64,000 nt of DNA from Vibrio sp. 10N (GTDB lineage Bacteria > Pseudomonadota > Gammaproteobacteria > Enterobacterales > Vibrionaceae), in contig NZ_BTPM01000001.1 in assembly GCF_036245475.1 (NCBI RefSeq), forward strand, positions 2,976,001 through 3,040,000, given 5' to 3'. The translations under genes were made by a program, and so were the position numbers. Shown piece after piece: positions 1 through 9,096 of the stretch. Numbering within the stretch: position 1 is the first letter of the stretch; each line of letters begins with the position of its first letter. The notes beneath the pieces are model-generated. The model was given only the letters and a program-made list of their open reading frames with translations, searched no databases and was not told where the DNA came from.

Positions 1-905
1 GCTTTGATATCGGCAAGGGCGAAGTCTTTGGCCTAGCTGGTGAGTCGGGCTGTGGCAAATCCACTGTTGCTTTCTCATTGATGCGCCTGCATAAGCCGCC
101 AGCATACATCAGCGGTGGTCAGGTACTGTTTAACGGTGAAGACATTCTTCAATACAGTGACGAGCGCATGCAGACGTTCCGTTGGAGTGAGATGTCGATG
201 GTGTTTCAGAGTGCGATGAACGCACTGAACCCAGTACTCACCATGGAAGAGCAGTTCTGCGATGTGATTATGCGTCACACTAACTTAACTCGTGAGCAAG
301 CAGTAAAACGCGCACAAGGTTTGTTAGAAATCGTCGATATTCACCCAAGTCGTTTGAACGACTACCCACACCAATTCTCTGGCGGCATGCGTCAAAGACT
401 GGTTATCGCGATTGCTCTAGCGCTGAATCCAAAAATGATCATCATGGATGAGCCAACTACGGCACTGGACGTAGTCGTACAGCGCGAGATCTTACAAAAG
501 ATCTACGCACTAAAAGAAGAGTTTGGTTTCTCTATCTTGTTCATTACCCACGATATCTCTTTGATGGTCGAGTTCTCCGATCGCATCGGCATCATGTATT
601 CCGGTGAGCTGATTGAAGTGGCACCGTCCAAACAGATCCTAGAGTCGCCATACCACCCTTACACCAAAGGTCTGGGTAGCTCATTCCCGCCACTGACGGG
701 ACCGAAAACCAAGCTAACGGGTATTCCTGGTAACCCATTGAACCTTTTGGAAATACCACAAGGGTGTCGATTCCAAGCGCGCTGCGAACGTGTTCACGAA
801 GCATGTACGCGAGTACCTACTAAGCTGCGTCAAATCGAGCACAACCGTTTTTCTAACTGCCACTTGTACGGTGAACCCATTGCCGTCGCGCAAGAGTTGT
901 CATAA
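1..905 (+). CDS. ABC transporter ATPase, OppD/DppD type, probably chitin-oligosaccharide uptake (5' truncated)
   Basis: Cytoplasmic ATPase of a peptide/nickel-type ABC importer; the true start lies left of the window and the frame is open from base 3. Walker A GESGCGKST is at bases 39-65, well before the first internal ATG (78), which shows the truncation. Further on are the signature SGGMRQR, Walker B IIMDEPT, the H-loop (ITHD) and a Cys-containing oligopeptide-type C-terminal tail. It lies 51 bp before a second ATPase and leads into chitin genes, matching the order of the (GlcNAc)2 ABC system next to ChiS in V. cholerae (VC0616-VC0620). Substrate is inferred from context; family assignment is firm. 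Confidence 0.93.
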   Translation, partial: FDIGKGEVFGLAGESGCGKSTVAFSLMRLHKPPAYISGGQVLFNGEDILQYSDERMQTFRWSEMSMVFQSAMNALNPVLTMEEQFCDVIMRHTNLTREQAVKRAQGLLEIVDIHPSRLNDYPHQFSGGMRQRLVIAIALALNPKMIIMDEPTTALDVVVQREILQKIYALKEEFGFSILFITHDISLMVEFSDRIGIMYSGELIEVAPSKQILESPYHPYTKGLGSSFPPLTGPKTKLTGIPGNPLNLLEIPQGCRFQARCERVHEACTRVPTKLRQIEHNRFSNCHLYGEPIAVAQELS

Positions 906-956
906 CGACCACCAGCGAAATAAGTAAGTACTAACAAGGATTTCTGGAGAACCATT

Positions 957-1949
957 ATGAGCAACTTTGGTGAACTACTGATAGAAGGCAACAATGTTGT
1001 TAAGGACTTCCCTATCAACAGTAACGCCCTATCTCAACCTATGATGCGAGCCATTAACGATGTCTCGTTCAAAATGTACAAAAGCCGCGGCCTTGCCGTG
1101 GTTGGCGAGTCGGGTTCGGGTAAATCAACGACCGCTAAGATGATCGCTAAGATGTATGCCCCAAGCGGCGGCGAAATCAAATATCGCGGCCGTGACATTC
1201 AAGAGATCAAGTCAAACCGCGATCTGATGCAATACCGCGAAGGCGTGCAAATGGTATGGCAAGACCCGTTTGGCTCGCTAAACCCAACCCATACTATTTT
1301 CCACCACATCGCGCGTCCGCTGCTGATCCACAACAAAGTCAGCAAGGGCAACAAAAAAGAGCTCGAAGAGCGTGTATACAGTCTTCTTGAGCAAGTGGGC
1401 TTGATTCCGCCAAAAGAGACCGCAGCGAAATACCCACACCAGCTATCTGGCGGTCAGAGACAGCGCGTTAACCTAGCCCGCAACATCGCTGTAGGTGCAG
1501 AAGTCGTATTAGCAGATGAGCCGACGTCGATGCTCGATGTATCGATTCGCGCCGGTGTTCTCAACCTGATGGAAGAGATGAAGTTTGAGAAGCAAATGTC
1601 GCTGCTCTACATCACCCACGACATTGCCACTGCACGCTACATTGCTGAAGACATTTCGGTGATGTATGTCGGCCATATGGTGGAATGGGGCGATACCGAT
1701 GAGGTCATTGCTAACCCACAGCACCCGTATACCCAGCTTTTAGTTTCTGCCGTGCCTGATCCAGCGAAGTCTATTCATACAAAGCTGGCTGGTAACAAAG
1801 GTGAAATCCCACTTTGGACACCACAATCTGTCGGCTGCCCATTCGCAGGTCGCTGTGCACACGCCACCAGCAAATGTCGTGAAGCACTGCCAGGTGTCAC
1901 TAAGCTGTCTGACAACCACTTTGTCCGTTGTTACTTATACGAAAACTAA
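957..1949 (+). CDS. ABC transporter ATPase, OppF/DppF type, probably chitin-oligosaccharide uptake
   Basis: Second ATPase of the same importer, 330 residues, the normal OppF length. It has Walker A GESGSGKST near residue 51, Q-loop, signature LSGGQRQR, Walker B VVLADEPTS and the H-loop ITHD, followed by the oligopeptide-transporter C-terminal domain with paired Cys (VGCPFAGRC). A clear ribosome site (TGGAGA) precedes the ATG. OppD/OppF-like pairs form the heterodimeric motor of dipeptide-type importers, which in Vibrio has been adapted to chitobiose. The GH9 gene starts 48 bp downstream, so it is probably in one transcription unit with the chitin enzymes. Confidence 0.93.
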   Translation: MSNFGELLIEGNNVVKDFPINSNALSQPMMRAINDVSFKMYKSRGLAVVGESGSGKSTTAKMIAKMYAPSGGEIKYRGRDIQEIKSNRDLMQYREGVQMVWQDPFGSLNPTHTIFHHIARPLLIHNKVSKGNKKELEERVYSLLEQVGLIPPKETAAKYPHQLSGGQRQRVNLARNIAVGAEVVLADEPTSMLDVSIRAGVLNLMEEMKFEKQMSLLYITHDIATARYIAEDISVMYVGHMVEWGDTDEVIANPQHPYTQLLVSAVPDPAKSIHTKLAGNKGEIPLWTPQSVGCPFAGRCAHATSKCREALPGVTKLSDNHFVRCYLYEN

Positions 1950-1997
1950 ACTTTTTGGCTCCCGTTTTGGGAGCCCATCCATACCGAGAGAGAAGTA

Positions 1998-3716
1998 ATG
2001 GAAGAAAACATGCAGCTGCTGACCAACCACATTGGCTACCACGCGAACAGCGAGAAGCGTGCCATCTTGATGGCATCACTCGCTCAACATGAAGTTGCAA
2101 GCGCATTCTTAGTCGATGCGCAAAGTGACGAGATTGTGCTTGAGCTTAATCCTATCGGTGGCTCCAAAGTGGATAATTGGCATATGGGTGTTTTCTTCAC
2201 CATCGACTTTAGTCAGTGGACAGAGCAAGGCCGCTACTATTTGCGTTACCAAAACATCAAATCACAAACGTTTGAAGTGGGTGACAGCTCACTCCACAAC
2301 CGCAGTTTCTCCGACATTATTCACTACTTCAAATCGCAGCGCTGTGGCGGTGAGTTTGATTTCGCAGACAAGAGCGCACCCGTTGTGGGGAGCTCACAAA
2401 AGGTTGATGTGCACGGCGGTTGGTATGACGCTTCTGGTGATGTGAGTAAGTATTTAAGTCACCTGTCCTATGCCAACTACCTAAACCCCCAGCAAATTCC
2501 TATGGTGGTTTGGAACATGCTCAAAGCCTACGACTTGGTAGGCGAAAAATCAGAGCCAAACTTTGTCACATCACGACTGCTTGAAGAGGCGTTGCATGGC
2601 GCAGAATTCCTTAAGCGCATGCAGCACCCGAGCGGCTACTTCTACATGACGGTGTTTGATAAGTGGAGCAAAGATACCGCGCAGCGAGAAATTTGTGCCT
2701 ACGAAACGCAGCTTGGTCATAAGAAAAGTGACTTCGAAGCAGGCTTTCGCCAAGGCGGTGGCATGAGCATCGCGGCGCTTGCGAAAACCAGTCAGGTTGC
2801 GAGTCTGTCTCGCGAGCAATCACACGACTATTTGGAAGCGGCGAAAAAAGGCTATTGGCACCTTAAAGAGCACAACAGCCGTTATTTGAACGACCAAACC
2901 GCTAACATTATCGACGAATACTGCGCATTAATGGCCAGCATCGCTCTGTTCCAAGCCAGCGGCGAGCAGCAATACTTGAGCGAAGTTCGCGACTGGGTCG
3001 AGGCGCTAAGTCAACGCGCTCAAAGTGACCAGCAGCACAGCTTCTACTGGTCAGCGAACTCGGATGGTAGCCGCCCTTATTTCCACGCTGCAGAAGCCGG
3101 ATTGCCAGTGATCGCACTGACTGAATATCTTGCTATCGAGCCAGATCGCCAGCGTGCATTGCAAGTTCAATCTCTGCTGACCCAAGCCTGTCAGTTTGAA
3201 GTGTCTATCACTGATGAGACCTACAACCCATTTAGTTACCCTAGACAATATGTAAAAGCGGTCGATGGCGAGAAACACAATGCGTTTTTCGTTCCCCACA
3301 ACAACGAATCGGGTTACTGGTGGCAAGGGGAAAATGCCCGCATCGCTTCTCTTGCTTCCATGGCGCTATTAGCTCAGCCGCATCTTGTTAATGATGAGCT
3401 TAAAACTCAGCTCGAACACTATGCCAATGGCTGTATTAACTGGATCCTCGGCGCTAACCCATACGACATGTGCATGCTCGATGGGCATGGCCACAACAAT
3501 CCAGATTACCTACCTGAGATTGGCTTTTTTAACGCTCTAGGCGGCGTGTGTAATGGCATCACATCTGGGTTTGAAGATGAATCCGATATCGCCTTCAAAC
3601 CAGAAAAACAGAAAGACGACATGCTACAGAATTGGCGCTGGGGAGAGCAATGGATCCCTCACGCAGGCTGGCTTCTGCTGGCTTTAGCGCTGTGGCAACA
3701 ACACTATAAAAAATAA
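1998..3716 (+). CDS. Glycoside hydrolase family 9, exo-beta-D-glucosaminidase type
   Basis: 572 residues with an N-terminal Ig-like cellulase domain (about 5-100) and a GH9 (alpha/alpha)6 barrel. The usual DAGD catalytic motif appears as DASGD (D144, D148), with one extra residue, and E550 in the WRWGEQW stretch is the likely general acid. No signal peptide is seen, so it acts in the cytoplasm on imported sugar. The homologue from Photobacterium profundum (PBPRA0520) was shown to be an exo-glucosaminidase rather than a cellulase, and the V. cholerae equivalent VC0615 is annotated endoglucanase-related. It probably releases GlcN from partly deacetylated chitosan oligomers. Start at 1998 follows GAGAGAAG; ATG 2010 is an alternative. 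Confidence 0.88.
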   Translation: MEENMQLLTNHIGYHANSEKRAILMASLAQHEVASAFLVDAQSDEIVLELNPIGGSKVDNWHMGVFFTIDFSQWTEQGRYYLRYQNIKSQTFEVGDSSLHNRSFSDIIHYFKSQRCGGEFDFADKSAPVVGSSQKVDVHGGWYDASGDVSKYLSHLSYANYLNPQQIPMVVWNMLKAYDLVGEKSEPNFVTSRLLEEALHGAEFLKRMQHPSGYFYMTVFDKWSKDTAQREICAYETQLGHKKSDFEAGFRQGGGMSIAALAKTSQVASLSREQSHDYLEAAKKGYWHLKEHNSRYLNDQTANIIDEYCALMASIALFQASGEQQYLSEVRDWVEALSQRAQSDQQHSFYWSANSDGSRPYFHAAEAGLPVIALTEYLAIEPDRQRALQVQSLLTQACQFEVSITDETYNPFSYPRQYVKAVDGEKHNAFFVPHNNESGYWWQGENARIASLASMALLAQPHLVNDELKTQLEHYANGCINWILGANPYDMCMLDGHGHNNPDYLPEIGFFNALGGVCNGITSGFEDESDIAFKPEKQKDDMLQNWRWGEQWIPHAGWLLLALALWQQHYKK

Positions 3717-3727
3717 AGGGAATCATC

Positions 3728-4603
3728 ATGGCTAGGTATAAAGTAGGTATCGATGGTGGGGGAACCTCCTGCCGCGCTCGAATTATCGATGACAATAACA
3801 ATATCATTGGCGAAGCCAAAAGCGGCAGTGCCAACATCATGCTCGGCGCTGAATTGGCCATGCAATCTATCATCGACTCCATCGAGCAAGCAGCAATGCA
3901 AGGCGGCTTAGACGCGTCATCGTTTTCACAGATGGACGTTGGCCTTGCGCTTGCCGGTGCCGAACACAAAGCCAGTTATCACGCCTTTATGAATACCGCA
4001 CATCCGTTTGCCAGTGTGACACTCAACACCGATGGCTATGGTGCTTGTTTAGGTGCCCATCAAGGCGAAGATGGCGCAATTATGATCGCTGGCACTGGCT
4101 CTGTTGGTCTTTGCATTCAGGGTGATCAGCAGCATGTCGTTGGCGGCCGAGAATTCCCAATCTCCGACCAGGGCGGCGGCGCAGTAATGGGGCTTAGACT
4201 GATTCAGCAAGTGCTGCTCATTCAAGACGGCATTAAGCCCGCTTCCCCTCTCGCTGAGATTGTTATGACCCATTTCAACCACGATATTGATGCGATTGTT
4301 GAGTGGTCTAAAAGCGCTTTGCCGCGTGATTATGGGCAGTTTTCACCGGCAATTTTTGAATACGCCTACCTCAACGACAGCTTAGCCAAAGCGCTGCTAC
4401 AACAGACCGCTGACGATATTGAAATGTTCCTTTGCGCGCTAAACCAGCGCGGTGCTGACAAGATCTGCCTGATGGGCAGCATCGCTGAACGCATCTTCGA
4501 TTGGTTATCGCCTGCCGCACAGCGCTGGATCGTAGCTCCACAAGGAGATGCGATGGATGGTGCCTTGATGATGGCAGGCATTGAGAAACACAACCTGTAC
4601 TAG
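3728..4603 (+). CDS. gspK: BadF/BadG-type amino-sugar kinase (glucosamine/GlcNAc kinase, GspK-like)
   Basis: ATP-dependent kinase of the ASKHA (BcrAD/BadFG) fold, 291 residues. The N-terminal phosphate-binding loop GIDGGGTSCRAR (residues 6-17), the second phosphate loop MIAGTGSVGL near residue 120 and the following GGREFPISDQGGGA segment are intact. In V. cholerae the gene at this position, VC0614, encodes a glucosamine-specific kinase. It starts 11 bp after GH9 with AGGGAATC as ribosome site and is followed 12 bp later by GH20, so the three are translationally close. Placed after a glucosaminidase, it would give GlcN-6-P from released GlcN. GlcN versus GlcNAc preference cannot be read from the sequence. 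Confidence 0.87.
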   Translation: MARYKVGIDGGGTSCRARIIDDNNNIIGEAKSGSANIMLGAELAMQSIIDSIEQAAMQGGLDASSFSQMDVGLALAGAEHKASYHAFMNTAHPFASVTLNTDGYGACLGAHQGEDGAIMIAGTGSVGLCIQGDQQHVVGGREFPISDQGGGAVMGLRLIQQVLLIQDGIKPASPLAEIVMTHFNHDIDAIVEWSKSALPRDYGQFSPAIFEYAYLNDSLAKALLQQTADDIEMFLCALNQRGADKICLMGSIAERIFDWLSPAAQRWIVAPQGDAMDGALMMAGIEKHNLY

Positions 4604-4615
4604 TAAGGGGCGGAT

Positions 4616-6574
4616 ATGGATTTTCGTGTCGATTTAGCCATTGTAGAGCGCTTGCCAAAAGGCTGCCGCTTTGGCTTAACCTTGCATAACTTATCTGAGA
4701 AAAGCCACGCCAATTGGCAACTGCATTTTGTTTTCGAGCGTTTTATTACGCCAGACAGCTTATCTCAAGGTAACCTTACGCAAGTCGGCACCTTCTGTAG
4801 CCTCAACATTGAAGGGACACCGCTGTACGCCAACAATCATGTGTATATTGAGTTTTGTATTGCCACAGCGCCGTTCAAATCACTCAATGATGGCATTAAA
4901 GAAGCCTACCTCAATACTGACAGCTTAGCCCAGTACCCGGTGACCACCTCCCCTATTGTACTTGGATCAGGAGAAGACAAATCGAATCCAATTGGCGATG
5001 TCTTTGAAGGCAGACACGGTCTGATCCCAGAGCCACAATCGATTGAACTTGGCGACAGCGTGTATGAGCTGACTCGTTACAGCCAAATCTGCGTCGAAGA
5101 TCAAGCAATGCAATCGGTCGCCAATTGGCTAAAGGATGAGATCGATCGTTTGTTCGCAATCACGACCAAATCCATCGGTCAGCAAGATATTCGTTTTCGA
5201 CACTCACCAGTGCTAGACAATGAAGCCTACAAACTGCGTGTTGATCACACCGGAATTGAGATTGAATCCAATGGCAACGCAGGGTTTGTCTATGGCTGCG
5301 CAACTCTGATGCAACTGATGGACTTCGATAAAGACCGTCAAACCTTGTATGTCCCTTACGTTCAAATTCAGGACGCGCCGCGTTTTCGCTATCGAGGCGT
5401 CATGCTCGACAGCGCTCGCAGCTTTCAGCCAATAAGCGAAATAAAACGCCTTTTGAACCTCCTTGCCCACTACAAAATCAACACCTTTCATTGGCACCTT
5501 ACCGACGATGAAGCGTGGCGTCTTGAGATTCATGCCTTTCCTGAATTGACTGATGTGGGGGCGTGGCGTGGCCCAGAGCGCGCTTTAGAGCCTCAACTAC
5601 ACAGTATCCAGCGCGACTATGGTGGTTACTATACCCAACAAGAAGTGGCTGAGATTATTGACTACGCCGCGGCACGCAACATCCAAGTCATACCTGAAAT
5701 TGACGTACCGGGTCACAGCCGTGCCGCGATTAAATCGTTGCCACATCTGCTCATCGACAAGGAAGACAGCTCTAGCTATCGCAGTGCCCAGAACTACTGC
5801 GACAACGTGCTTTCTCCAGGATTACCTGGCACCTATCGGTTTCTTGATACTGTATTCGAAGAAGTCGCCGCTCTTTTTCCCTCGCCTTTTATCCATATTG
5901 GCGCAGACCAAGTTCCAGTTGGAGTATGGAGTGACAGTCCAAGCTGCCATGCATTAATGGCAGAACATGGCTATCACAATCCGAAGGATCTCCAAGGCCA
6001 CCTACTGCGTCATGTCGAAGATAAGCTGAAATCTCTCGGCAAGCGTATGTTGGGGTGGGAAGAGGGCAACTTAGTCAACAAAGTCAGTAAAGACACCATT
6101 GTTTACTCTTGGCTAAGTGAAGAAGCGGCCATTAACTCCGCCAAGCTCGGCTACGACGTCATTTTACAACCAGGCCAGAGCACCTATCTCGATATGGCGC
6201 AAGACGACAACACCAGTGAACTCGGGGTGCATAGCGCGAACACCATCACGCTAGAGAAAGCCTATCACTATGAGCCACTTGCTCAGCTGCATCCAGATGA
6301 CCCCGTAAAGAAACGTATCCTAGGTATGCAGGCTGCAGTTTGGACTGAGAGAATCACTTCACCCGACACACTCGACTACATGATGTTCCCACGTCTCACT
6401 GCATTAGCAGAAACGGCGTGGAGCACGAATAACAACAAAGATTATTGCGCCTTTCTGTCGCGGCTTAAACGCCACCTCTGTTTGCTCGACAGACAGTGCG
6501 TGAAATACAAGCATCCTTGGCCAACAGGACAAGGATTACAAGGCGTGCAATACCAAACGCAGCGCCAATATTAA
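4616..6574 (+). CDS. GH20 beta-N-acetylhexosaminidase with Gln in place of the catalytic Glu
   Basis: 652 residues, cytoplasmic (no signal peptide). N-terminal beta-sandwich carbohydrate-binding region (about 1-130), GH20b domain, then the TIM barrel from about residue 260. Substrate-site motifs FHWHLTDDEAWR, EIDVPGHSRA, YSWLSEEA and AAVWTER are all intact. The catalytic motif, normally HxGxDE, reads HIGADQVP: D431 is present but residue 432 is Gln (codon CAA at 5909-5911). The Vibrio homologue VhGlcNAcase uses the pair D437-E438, so the general acid is missing here. It may be weakly active, a binding protein, or carry a point mutation or base error. In the cluster it corresponds to VC0613. 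Confidence 0.9.
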   Translation: MDFRVDLAIVERLPKGCRFGLTLHNLSEKSHANWQLHFVFERFITPDSLSQGNLTQVGTFCSLNIEGTPLYANNHVYIEFCIATAPFKSLNDGIKEAYLNTDSLAQYPVTTSPIVLGSGEDKSNPIGDVFEGRHGLIPEPQSIELGDSVYELTRYSQICVEDQAMQSVANWLKDEIDRLFAITTKSIGQQDIRFRHSPVLDNEAYKLRVDHTGIEIESNGNAGFVYGCATLMQLMDFDKDRQTLYVPYVQIQDAPRFRYRGVMLDSARSFQPISEIKRLLNLLAHYKINTFHWHLTDDEAWRLEIHAFPELTDVGAWRGPERALEPQLHSIQRDYGGYYTQQEVAEIIDYAAARNIQVIPEIDVPGHSRAAIKSLPHLLIDKEDSSSYRSAQNYCDNVLSPGLPGTYRFLDTVFEEVAALFPSPFIHIGADQVPVGVWSDSPSCHALMAEHGYHNPKDLQGHLLRHVEDKLKSLGKRMLGWEEGNLVNKVSKDTIVYSWLSEEAAINSAKLGYDVILQPGQSTYLDMAQDDNTSELGVHSANTITLEKAYHYEPLAQLHPDDPVKKRILGMQAAVWTERITSPDTLDYMMFPRLTALAETAWSTNNNKDYCAFLSRLKRHLCLLDRQCVKYKHPWPTGQGLQGVQYQTQRQY

Positions 6575-6609
6575 CGAACGGTTTCAATTTCCCCAATAAG
6601 GATATCATC

Positions 6610-9015
6610 ATGCAATACGGCTACTTCGATAACGAGAACCGAGAATATGTTATCACTCGTCCCGATGCCCCTGCTCCTTGGACTAACTACCTAGGGACAG
6701 AAAAATTCTGTACCGTCATTTCGCACAACGCGGGCGGTTACTCATTCTACAACTCACCAGAATACAATCGCGTGACGAAATTCCGTCCTAACGCGACGTT
6801 TGACCGTCCTGGACACTATGTGTACCTGCGTGATGACGAGACGGGCGACTACTGGTCAATCTCTTGGCAGCCTGTGGCAAAAAGCCTAGATGAAGCCAAT
6901 TACGAAGTTCGTCACGGCCTGTCTTACTCTAAATTCAAGTGCCAATACTCCGACATCGAAGCCACCAAAACGCTGTTCGTACCAAAAGGTGAAGATGCGG
7001 AAGTGTGGGATGTCGTTATCCGCAACACGGGCGATAAACCGCGTACCATCAGCGCATTCTCATTTGTTGAGTTCTCATTTAGCCATATTGCCTCTGACAA
7101 CCAAAACCATCAGATGTCGCTCTATTCTGCGGGCACCAGCTACCAAGATGGCGTGATTGAGTACGACCTGTTCTACAACACCAATGACTTTGAAGGCTAC
7201 TACTACCTAGCGTCGACGTTCACTCCAGACAGCTACGATGGTCAACGTGATAGCTTCCTTGGCCTGTACCGCGATGAATCAAACCCGATCGCTGTCGAAA
7301 AAGGTCAATGCTCGAACCATACTCAAACCTGTTACAACCATTGTGGCTCTTTGCACAAGCAATTCACTATCGCACCAGGTGAAGAAGTGCGTTTCGCATA
7401 CGTACTGGGTATTGGGAAAGGCAACGGCGAGCGTCTGCGTGCCAAGTACCAAGATTTGTCTGAAGTCGATGCGGCTTTTGATGCGATTAAAGCGCACTGG
7501 GATGAGCGCTGCGCTAAGTTCCAAGTGACGTCGCCTAACGAAGGTCTGGACACCATGCTCAACACATGGACGCTGTACCAAGCAGAAACCTGTGTGGTTT
7601 GGTCGCGCTTTGCGTCATTCATTGAGGTGGGCGGTCGTACTGGTTTGGGTTATCGCGATACTGCGCAAGATGCGATGGCGGTACCTCACTCAGCGCCGGA
7701 AATGACACGTAAACGTATCGTTGATCTACTTCGCGGTCAGGTGAAAGCGGGCTACGGTTTGCACCTATTCGATCCAGATTGGTTCGATCCAGAAAAAGCC
7801 GATGTAGAGCCATCAAAATCGCCAACCGTTGTTCCAACACCAAGTGATGAAGACAAGATCCACGGCATTGCAGATACCTGTTCAGACGATCATTTATGGT
7901 TAGTACCAACGATTTGTCGCTACGTGATGGAAACCGGCGAAACAGACTTCTTTGATGAGGTGATCCCTTACGCTGACGGCGGCAATGCGACCGTTTACGA
8001 GCACATGAAAGCGGCACTTAACTTTACCGATGAGCACGTGGGTGCTACGGGCATCGCCAAAGGTCTGCGCGCAGACTGGAATGACTGTCTAAACCTGGGC
8101 GGTGGTGAATCATCCATGGTGGCGTTCTTGCATTACTGGGCTCTACAAGACTTCGTTGACCTCGCACGCAACCGTGGTGAGCTTGATGATGTCGCCTACT
8201 ACCAACAAATGGCGCAAAAAGTTCAAGACGCCTGTGAAACGCACCTTTGGGATGAAGACGGCGGTTGGTATATCCGCGGTATCACCAAAAATGGCGACAA
8301 AGTCGGCACCAGCACCCAGACCGAAGGTAAAGTTCACCTTGAATCCAACACCTGGGCAGTGGTGTCTGGCGCAGTGAGCGAAGAGCGCGGCAAAAAAGCC
8401 ATGGACGCAGTGGATGAGTACCTCTACTCAGACTTCGGCTTGCATCTAAACGCTCCTTCATTCGCGACACCCAACGATGACATTGGCTTTGTCACTCGCG
8501 TTTATCAAGGCGTAAAAGAAAACGGCGCGATCTTCTCGCATCCAAACCCATGGGCATGGGTCGCTGAAGCGAAATTGGGACGCGGCGATCAAGCAATGAA
8601 ATACTATGACGCGCTCAACCCATACAACCAAAACGACATGATCGAAACTCGCATCACAGAGCCCTACTCTTACGTGCAGTTCATCATGGGCCGTGACCAC
8701 CAAGACCATGGCCGTGCTAACCACCCTTGGCTAACGGGTACCTCAGGCTGGGCTTACTTCGCCGCGACCAACTACATCCTCGGTGTGAGATTGAGCTTTG
8801 ATGGCCTAGTGGTTGACCCATGTATTCCAACAGAGTGGCCTGGATTTGAAGTGACTCGCCAATGGCGCGGTGCGACGTATCAAATCAAAGTCGACAACCC
8901 AAGCAACGTCAGCAAAGGCGTGAAATCTATCACCCTAAACGGCGAAGCGATTGAGGGTGCTATTCCACCGCAAGCGGAAGGCAGCGTGAACCAAGTTCAT
9001 GTGGTGCTGGGCTAA
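6610..9015 (+). CDS. chbP: N,N'-diacetylchitobiose phosphorylase (GH94)
   Basis: Phosphorolyses imported (GlcNAc)2 to GlcNAc-1-P and GlcNAc, saving ATP. From ATG 6610 it is 801 residues, exactly the length of the characterised Vibrio proteolyticus enzyme, which also begins M-x-YGYFDN. The frame is open upstream to 6496, but that part overlaps the GH20 end and has no ribosome site, whereas TAAGGA precedes 6610. The catalytic general acid falls at D492 in LRADWNDCLN, the same number as in the characterised enzyme. The beta-sandwich N-domain (to about 265), helical linker and (alpha/alpha)6 barrel are complete. It lies 35 bp after GH20 and ends before a strong intercistronic hairpin. Confidence 0.97.
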   Translation: MQYGYFDNENREYVITRPDAPAPWTNYLGTEKFCTVISHNAGGYSFYNSPEYNRVTKFRPNATFDRPGHYVYLRDDETGDYWSISWQPVAKSLDEANYEVRHGLSYSKFKCQYSDIEATKTLFVPKGEDAEVWDVVIRNTGDKPRTISAFSFVEFSFSHIASDNQNHQMSLYSAGTSYQDGVIEYDLFYNTNDFEGYYYLASTFTPDSYDGQRDSFLGLYRDESNPIAVEKGQCSNHTQTCYNHCGSLHKQFTIAPGEEVRFAYVLGIGKGNGERLRAKYQDLSEVDAAFDAIKAHWDERCAKFQVTSPNEGLDTMLNTWTLYQAETCVVWSRFASFIEVGGRTGLGYRDTAQDAMAVPHSAPEMTRKRIVDLLRGQVKAGYGLHLFDPDWFDPEKADVEPSKSPTVVPTPSDEDKIHGIADTCSDDHLWLVPTICRYVMETGETDFFDEVIPYADGGNATVYEHMKAALNFTDEHVGATGIAKGLRADWNDCLNLGGGESSMVAFLHYWALQDFVDLARNRGELDDVAYYQQMAQKVQDACETHLWDEDGGWYIRGITKNGDKVGTSTQTEGKVHLESNTWAVVSGAVSEERGKKAMDAVDEYLYSDFGLHLNAPSFATPNDDIGFVTRVYQGVKENGAIFSHPNPWAWVAEAKLGRGDQAMKYYDALNPYNQNDMIETRITEPYSYVQFIMGRDHQDHGRANHPWLTGTSGWAYFAATNYILGVRLSFDGLVVDPCIPTEWPGFEVTRQWRGATYQIKVDNPSNVSKGVKSITLNGEAIEGAIPPQAEGSVNQVHVVLG

Positions 9016-9025
9016 TTCGCCCCTG

Positions 9026-9057
9026 CAATGATGAGCTCCTGTGTGAGCTCATCATTG
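9026..9057. promoter_or_regulatory. Perfect 13-bp inverted repeat between chbP and the phosphomutase gene
   Basis: The arms CAATGATGAGCTC (9026-9038) and GAGCTCATCATTG (9045-9057) pair without mismatch around a 6-nt loop. No U-run follows, so it is not a standard terminator. It begins 11 bp after the chbP stop and ends 39 bp before the next start. Likely a mRNA 3'-end stabiliser or processing element separating the two cistrons; an operator is also possible because of the DNA symmetry. Confidence 0.7.
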
Positions 9058-9096
9058 GTCACACTGCATGAGCAGATAACCTCTTAGGAGAGAGAG

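Noticed and set aside
6496..6609. In-frame upstream extension of chbP by 38 codons
   Set aside because: It overlaps the end of the GH20 gene, has no ribosome site, and 801 residues from 6610 equals the characterised enzyme with its Asp492.
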